Of a stretch of DNA of 64,000 nucleotides, positions 59,419 to 64,000 are shown in pieces; position 1 is the stretch's first letter, and each line of letters starts with the position of its first letter. The stretch spans positions 1 to 64,000 of the forward strand of contig CAYSSO010000004.1 in the NCBI GenBank assembly GCA_964433875.1. Direction: 5' to 3'. The notes beneath the pieces were generated by a model. The model was not told the origin of the DNA, ran no database searches, and saw nothing but the letters and a program-made list of their open reading frames with translations. The position numbers and the translations under genes were made by a program. This DNA comes from Athalassotoga sp964433875. GTDB lineage: Bacteria; Thermotogota; Thermotogae; Mesoaciditogales; Mesoaciditogaceae.

Positions 59419-60222
59419 TTGGATCTTGCAAGTTTTATAGGGGTAAGTCTGGCCCTTCTTGCCATCATGATAGGCATCGGAAGCGATTTAAGGCTTTTTA
59501 TGGATATAACCTCTATCGCCATCGTTTTTGGAGGTACGCTCGGCTCTCTCTTTGTCGCTTACCCAATTGAAAGGGTTATGGATATATTCAAGGTTTTGAT
59601 GGGAATCTTCTTTTACAAGCCTAACGATATGAACAGCACGATCAGGGAACTCGTAACCTCATCTGAAAAGGCCAGAAGAGAGGGTTTACTCTCCCTCGAG
59701 CAAGACGTAGAAAAGATAGAGGATCCTTTCATGAAGAAAGGTTTACAGATGGTCGTAGATGGAATAGACCCCGAACTTCTCAAATCCATGATGGAAACAG
59801 ATCTCGATCTCAGAGAAGAAGAGGCTATGATGTACCGAAACATGTTTGCGTACGGGGCGACTGTCGCTCCTTCCTTTGGAATGGTCGGAACTATTATAGG
59901 TCTTGTCAAAATGCTTGGAAGCCTTAACGATCCTTCCACAGTTGGGCCTTCATTTGCCATCGCTTTGACTACTACCTTTATGGGGGCATTTTTGGCTTAC
60001 GTTTTCTTCATGCCGATGGGTGAAAAACTCGCGAGACGTTTACAAATGGAGATGAGATACAGAAGAATGATTCTTGAAGGCATTCTCTCGATTCAGGCCG
60101 GAGACAATCCGAGAATTCTCGAAGAAAAATTAAAAGGATTTTTGAACGAAAAAGAACTCAAAGCCTACGAAAGTTCAGTTTCTCCTCAGGTTGCGGAGGG
60201 AGGTGCAACGGGTGGCTCGTAA
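59419..60222 (+). CDS. motA: Flagellar motor stator protein MotA
   Basis: This 267-residue inner-membrane protein has four membrane helices and a large cytoplasmic loop. The loop with the motor-interacting charged residues precedes GATVAPSFGMVGTIIGLVKMLGSL, and the last helices hold GPSFAIALTTTFMGAFLAYVFF. It pairs with MotB to make the ion-conducting stator; whether H+ or Na+ is used cannot be read with confidence. The TTG start has AAGAAGGTGAATGAAT. It overlaps motB by 11 bases. Confidence 0.93.
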   Translation: MDLASFIGVSLALLAIMIGIGSDLRLFMDITSIAIVFGGTLGSLFVAYPIERVMDIFKVLMGIFFYKPNDMNSTIRELVTSSEKARREGLLSLEQDVEKIEDPFMKKGLQMVVDGIDPELLKSMMETDLDLREEEAMMYRNMFAYGATVAPSFGMVGTIIGLVKMLGSLNDPSTVGPSFAIALTTTFMGAFLAYVFFMPMGEKLARRLQMEMRYRRMILEGILSIQAGDNPRILEEKLKGFLNEKELKAYESSVSPQVAEGGATGGS

Positions 60223-61084
60223 AAAGCCCGAAGAGTTCAAAGAGAGCGCTCCGCTTTGGATGATAACATTTTCGGATATGAATTCTTTGATGATGGGATT
60301 TTTTGTTACGTTATTTTCAATGGCAACGATAAGTCCGGGGAAATTTCAGCAGGTCTCTTATGGATTCCAAACAATAATGAGTTCTCCTCCGGGCATTCTC
60401 GTAGGCGGGAAAAGTATGAGTCAGGAGCCTCTTATAACCTCTAATCCGGGTATCAGACAATCTATAATCCAGATTCAGGCAAATCCAGAGTACAAAGGAA
60501 TGATAACCATAGAGCAGACGAATGAAGGCCTGCTCGTTGAACTTCATGATGCCGCTTTTTTTGAGCCGGGATCGGCAAATCTTTCTGCTCTGGCAAAGAG
60601 CCTGCTTGCAAAGATAGGTGAGATAATAATAGAGCATTCGACGAATCCTTTGTGGGTTTACGGTTATACCTCTACCGAACCGCTGCCGAAGGATTCGATA
60701 TATCCTTCCAGATGGGCCTTGAGTGCGGCGAGAGCCGCGGCAGTTGTGTCATTTTTTCTCAACGATTTGAAGAATAAAAGGGCCAATGAACTTGTCTCTG
60801 AGATTATGAGTGGACAATTCGATCCAAATTATTGGTATAATCCTAATAGATTCGTTGCGATTGGAAGGGGAGATGTGCCTGCCGAGGACGCGATAAAATC
60901 GCAAACGTCTTCAATAAATCAGGAATTGGAGGCCCTTAGGCAGGAATACGCGGCAGGTCAGATCTCTTACGAAGAACTCGCGACAAAATCTAAAACCCTC
61001 AACGATGAGTTGAACAAAATGGTCCAAGAGATAAATCTTTCTTACAACAGGGTCGATATTTTGATAAGAAATCAGGGTGATTGA
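60212..61084 (+). CDS. motB: Flagellar motor stator protein MotB
   Basis: This 290-residue stator subunit has a short N-terminal cytosolic part, one membrane helix carrying the essential Asp22 (ITFSDMNSLMMGFFVTLFSM), and a C-terminal OmpA/MotB-like peptidoglycan-binding domain. The domain has VYGYTSTEPLPK and YPSRWALSAARAAAVV, the anchor motif. The GTG at 60212 is the best start, with GGAGGTG properly spaced before it. It is followed by fliL after no gap. Confidence 0.92.
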   Translation: MARKKPEEFKESAPLWMITFSDMNSLMMGFFVTLFSMATISPGKFQQVSYGFQTIMSSPPGILVGGKSMSQEPLITSNPGIRQSIIQIQANPEYKGMITIEQTNEGLLVELHDAAFFEPGSANLSALAKSLLAKIGEIIIEHSTNPLWVYGYTSTEPLPKDSIYPSRWALSAARAAAVVSFFLNDLKNKRANELVSEIMSGQFDPNYWYNPNRFVAIGRGDVPAEDAIKSQTSSINQELEALRQEYAAGQISYEELATKSKTLNDELNKMVQEINLSYNRVDILIRNQGD

Positions 61085-61564
61085 ATGGCAGAAGAGAAGA
61101 AAAAATCCGGTCTTATGGTTATTCTGATAGCCGTTGTTTTATCGGCGGGTATTTCTATGGCCGGTACCTTTATAATAGTCAAATATCTTAACGCTCCTCC
61201 TGCCCAGCAAAAGGTAACGAGTCAACTTTCAAGAACGATGGCAATTTTAATAAGATCGGGATCTAATCAAACCTTCCCTTTGCGTGGTGGAAATCAGGTG
61301 CTCGTAGTTGATAGTTTGACATTTTTAGTCGGAAGTGCCCAGTGCAGCCAGGAAATAGGAATAGACACCCCACAGATAATGGATGGCATTCAGATGCTTA
61401 TCCTTTCAAAGAGCGCGAATGAGATTTTAAATCCAGATGGTTTTCAGACTTTAAAACAACAGATAGCCGATTTGGTCGATCAAATAACGGGCTACACCGG
61501 AGATAAGGCGCCTTTGGGAGTCCTACAGGTTTACATGTACATAAAGGCAGTTGCATCGACGTGA
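61085..61564 (+). CDS. fliL: Flagellar basal body-associated protein FliL
   Basis: This 159-residue single-pass membrane protein has a helix at about 8-30 (LMVILIAVVLSAGISMAGTFIIV) and a periplasmic domain of about 120 residues. FliL rings surround stators and affect motor torque. Typical features are the short N terminus rich in Lys and the C-terminal LGVLQVYMYIKAVAS (the usual end is ...V.dV.fT.FviQ). It is directly after motB and before fliM, as usual. Confidence 0.82.
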   Translation: MAEEKKKSGLMVILIAVVLSAGISMAGTFIIVKYLNAPPAQQKVTSQLSRTMAILIRSGSNQTFPLRGGNQVLVVDSLTFLVGSAQCSQEIGIDTPQIMDGIQMLILSKSANEILNPDGFQTLKQQIADLVDQITGYTGDKAPLGVLQVYMYIKAVAST

Positions 61565-61568
61565 TACT

Positions 61569-62564
61569 ATGGCTGATATCTTAAGTCAAAATGAGGTTGA
61601 TACCTTACTCAAGGCACTTGCGGCCGGCGATCTTTCGGCCGAAGAGGTAAAGGTAGAAGAGACAAAAAAGGTAAAACCTTACGATTTCACGAGACCAAGC
61701 AAGTTTTCCAAAGAACAGATAAGAACCATTGAAATGGTTCATGAAAGTTTTGCGCGCGGTGTTTCAAATTATTTTTCAGCGCGCCTTAGATCTTTCGTCG
61801 ATATAAGCAAGGCCTCAACAGATCAGATAACGTACAATGAATTCATAAGGTCCATATCTTCGCCAAGTTTTCTATTTGTCTTTACGGCCGAGGAATTAAA
61901 TGGAAATGTCGTTATAGAGATAAATTTGAAGGTTATCTTTTCAATAATAGATAAACTTCTCGGGGGCGGAGGAGGCCTTTACCAAAAGACAAGGCCTTTG
62001 ACAGAGATAGAGAATTCTTTGATGAGAAATGAGATCGTGAGAATTCTTTCAATACTCAAAGATTCCTGGTCAAGTATTTACTCTTTTACGCCAACACTCG
62101 TTTCGATAGAAAATAATCCACAATTCGTTCAGGTTGTTCCTGCCAATGAAATGGTTGTAGTTGTGACTTTGGATATGAAGATAGGCGAGATAGAAGGATT
62201 TATGAATGTGTGCTGGCCATCTTCTCTTTTGGAAATGATAGCGCCAAAATTGTACGCGGAATCCTATTTTAAACAGGAAAAACAGGTTAAACCTGGCCAA
62301 TTAAGAGAAGATATAATCTCGCTGCTTAACAATGCAAAACTTAATTTGCACGTTGTGATCGGCAAGACGACCATAAGCCTTTCAGATCTTTTGAACCTCG
62401 AGGTTAGAGATGTTATAATGCTTCAAAGGCACATAGATGAACCTGCCTCCCTTTATGTCAATGGAAAGGAAAAATTTCTTTGTTCTGTTGGGACTCATAA
62501 AGGATTTAACGCTGTCCGAATCACCGAGGTTTTAAACAAGGAGATAGATGAAAATGGCGGATAA
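61569..62564 (+). CDS. fliM: Flagellar motor switch protein FliM
   Basis: This 331-residue C-ring protein binds phosphorylated CheY through the N-terminal motif ADILSQNEVDTLLKAL. The middle CheC-like domain contains DFTRPSKFSKEQIRTIEMVHESFARG. LLGGGGGLYQ is the conserved centre, and the C-terminal SpoA domain starts near VVIGKTTISLSDLLNLEVRDVI. The ATG at 61569 lacks a strong ribosome binding site and lies 4 bases after fliL, so coupling is likely. Its end overlaps fliY by 17 bases. Confidence 0.94.
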   Translation: MADILSQNEVDTLLKALAAGDLSAEEVKVEETKKVKPYDFTRPSKFSKEQIRTIEMVHESFARGVSNYFSARLRSFVDISKASTDQITYNEFIRSISSPSFLFVFTAEELNGNVVIEINLKVIFSIIDKLLGGGGGLYQKTRPLTEIENSLMRNEIVRILSILKDSWSSIYSFTPTLVSIENNPQFVQVVPANEMVVVVTLDMKIGEIEGFMNVCWPSSLLEMIAPKLYAESYFKQEKQVKPGQLREDIISLLNNAKLNLHVVIGKTTISLSDLLNLEVRDVIMLQRHIDEPASLYVNGKEKFLCSVGTHKGFNAVRITEVLNKEIDENGG

Positions 62565-63600
62565 AATGTCTCAGGAAGAGATAGATTCTTTGCTTAAAGG
62601 TTCAAAGTCGATTCTTACAGAGTTAGAAAAAGATGCTATAGGAGAACTTGGTAATATATCGATGGGTGCGGCTGCGACCGCTATTTCGACGATCGTCGGA
62701 AAAAAAGTCGAAATAACGACCCCGGAAGTTTATGAAACTACCATAGATGATTTCAAAAAACTTTTTAAAGGCATGAAGATCGCAACAAGCATTGATTACT
62801 TAAAGGCACTCGAAGGGACGAATGTTTTTGTTCTTGAGCCGCACGTTGTCGCCGTCATTGCTGATATAATGATGGGAGGAACCGGGCAGGACGTAAAGGA
62901 TGAACTCGATGATATAAAGTTAAGTGCCATTGCCGAAGCGATGAATCAAATGATGGGATCTGCGGCAACCTCACTTTCGGAGATTGTCAAGGAGCCGGTC
63001 GAGATCTCTCCTCCAAAGATAGAAAAACTCGATTTCACAGATCCGAATGTAAAATTTCCTCCCGTATACGATGGTCAAGACGTCGTTGCGGTCAAATTTA
63101 AAATGAAGGTAAACAATCTCGTTGAAGGCTCTTTGATCGAATTAATGTCTCCATCATTCGCAAAGAACTTCTCCAAATTTCTCATCGGAGAGGTTGGAAA
63201 AAGCAACATGACGAAAGATGAGGAGAAGCCAAAGGTTGAAAGGTCTGAAGGTGCAACTGAAAAGGTTGATAAACCTGAAAAAACAGTGAAAAAGGTTGAA
63301 TTTCAAGAATTCACAGATGAAAAAGATGTGCAGGTTCAGCCACAAAAGATAGAATTGCTTCTTGATATACCGCTTGAACTTTCAGTCGAACTTGGAAGAA
63401 CCACGATGAGCCTCAAACAGGTGCTCGAACTGGGAGTTGGATCTCTTGTAGAACTCGATAAACTTACCGGCGAGCCTGTAGATATCCTTGTAAATGGGAA
63501 ACAAATAGCCAAAGGGGAAGTCGTTGTGGTAGGCGAAAACTTTGGTGTTAAGATTACCCAGATACTTAACAAGAAAGAAAGGCTTTATTCTCTAAAGTGA
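62548..63600 (+). CDS. fliY: Flagellar motor switch protein FliY (CheC plus FliN domains)
   Basis: This 350-residue protein combines two CheC phosphatase repeats and a C-terminal FliN/SpoA domain. The first CheC motif is ELGNISMGAAATAIS (Glu33, Asn36), the second is AEAMNQMMGSAATSLSEIV. A charged linker (about residues 220-270) leads to the SpoA part, DIPLELSVELGRTTMSLKQVLELGVGSLVELDKL. It has an N-terminal FliM-like MSQEEIDSLL for CheY-P. Both phosphatase sites look intact, so it probably dephosphorylates CheY-P. Two close ATGs (62548 and 62554) are possible starts. Confidence 0.93.
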   Translation: MKMADKMSQEEIDSLLKGSKSILTELEKDAIGELGNISMGAAATAISTIVGKKVEITTPEVYETTIDDFKKLFKGMKIATSIDYLKALEGTNVFVLEPHVVAVIADIMMGGTGQDVKDELDDIKLSAIAEAMNQMMGSAATSLSEIVKEPVEISPPKIEKLDFTDPNVKFPPVYDGQDVVAVKFKMKVNNLVEGSLIELMSPSFAKNFSKFLIGEVGKSNMTKDEEKPKVERSEGATEKVDKPEKTVKKVEFQEFTDEKDVQVQPQKIELLLDIPLELSVELGRTTMSLKQVLELGVGSLVELDKLTGEPVDILVNGKQIAKGEVVVVGENFGVKITQILNKKERLYSLK

Positions 63601-64000
63601 AGCGCGTTTTGATCTTTGATCTTGACGGAACCATCTTTGTTAATTCTAAAATCTCAAAGGAATTAAGAGATGCGATAGATGAACTTTCTAAGTCAAAGAT
63701 CATGATATTTGCCTCTGGAAGAATGCTCTCCTCGATGGAAATTCTTTTAGACAGTTACGGTTTATCTGGAATAGAAATAGCTTACAATGGAGCCCTCATA
63801 CGTTACGATGAACTATACAAATTTTGCCTTGATTATGAAAATTCATCTAAGGTAATAGACTTCCTAAGGATTAATGATATCCACCGTCAAATATACGTTG
63901 ATGATGTGCTCTACGTTGAGGAAGACAACGAATTTGCAAAGGCCTATTCAGATCAATCTGGAATAGGATATAATGTCATCTCCGATCTTAAAGAGATCGC
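63597..64000 (+). CDS. HAD-superfamily (Cof-type) phosphatase, 3' end beyond window
   Basis: The frame begins at a GTG overlapping the fliY stop and is open to the window end. It encodes about 134 residues so far. The nucleophile motif is LIFDLDGTIF (DxDGT), and motif II appears as IFASGRML. The early IIA/B-type pattern fits the Cof family of sugar-phosphate or phosphosugar-like HAD phosphatases. The substrate is unknown; the remaining motifs III and IV lie outside the window. It may be cotranscribed with the flagellar operon. Confidence 0.85.
   Translation, partial: MKRVLIFDLDGTIFVNSKISKELRDAIDELSKSKIMIFASGRMLSSMEILLDSYGLSGIEIAYNGALIRYDELYKFCLDYENSSKVIDFLRINDIHRQIYVDDVLYVEEDNEFAKAYSDQSGIGYNVISDLKEI

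Noticed and set aside
1..64000. CRISPR array, prophage or rRNA operon
   Set aside because: No direct repeats with regular unique spacers, no phage structural genes and no rRNA sequence were found.

Overview
The window looks like a chromosomal segment of a Thermotogota bacterium. The evidence is an AT-rich genome with strong GGAGGTG ribosome binding sites, a thioredoxin reductase next to a two-active-site glutaredoxin-like protein, an rnfCDGEAB operon, a TM0106-family nuclease, an archaeal-type class I fructose-bisphosphate aldolase, a PnrA/TmpC-type solute receptor and a flagellar cluster. An early-branching, non-Thermotoga lineage is possible, but the window alone does not prove the family. 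Genes are densely packed, often overlapping by 4-30 bases, and TTG and GTG starts are common. An assembly gap of 52 N lies at 21054-21105.

Layout. 1-5.1 kb (minus): tRNA-Arg(CCT); a thiol redox pair (glutaredoxin-like protein, trxB) behind a promoter carrying a CsoR-like operator; then the classical yicC-remA-gmk-rpoZ-coaBC group. 5.2-8.8 kb (minus): a class IV aminotransferase and mtaB, then an IS200/IS605-type remnant at about 7285-7940 with a complete-looking HEARO/omega RNA and an internally deleted IscB-like gene, then a degenerate ABC ATPase. 8.9-14.4 kb: osmC-like gene, dnaK, hsp20 and a Clp ATPase. 14.5-20.1 kb (plus): a DUF2089/DUF4097/MFS/small membrane protein group, queuosine genes queD-queF-yhhQ and a TM0106-type nuclease. 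20.1-25.5 kb: acyltransferase with the gap, class I aldolase, DUF1844 protein, MFS, glycerophosphodiesterase and a BMP-family receptor.

25.6-37.1 kb (minus) is a long housekeeping operon, metG-gyrA-truA-tlyA-secA-prfB, ending with a pyruvyltransferase-like gene and a tandem HD protein, driven by a clear sigma-A promoter. 37.1-39.5 kb (minus): DUF134 regulator, DUF5317 membrane protein, HD-GYP membrane protein and a 29-residue hydrophobic peptide whose ribosome binding site can be masked by an upstream arm. 39.6-43.6 kb: ribokinase, rqcP, YchF-like GTPase, a membrane protein, a divergent sliding-clamp-like protein and an AhpD-like protein. 43.6-50.1 kb (minus): the Rnf complex with an unusually short RnfB, then pgi and apt. 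50.4-54.5 kb (plus): MarR, MBL-fold hydrolase, EmrB-type exporter and another MFS gene. 54.5-63.6 kb (plus): a flagellar operon (ylxF/motE-like, fliK, flgD, flgE, flbD, motA, motB, fliL, fliM, fliY) followed by a HAD phosphatase cut by the window end.

Most likely to repay work: the decayed OMEGA (IscB/omega RNA) element, the sliding-clamp-like protein, the RBS-masking leader of the HD-GYP operon, the CsoR-like operator on the thiol-redox genes, the Clp ATPase of mixed type, the short RnfB, and degenerate 7-base tandem repeats shared by three intergenic regions. No CRISPR array, prophage or complete insertion sequence was seen.
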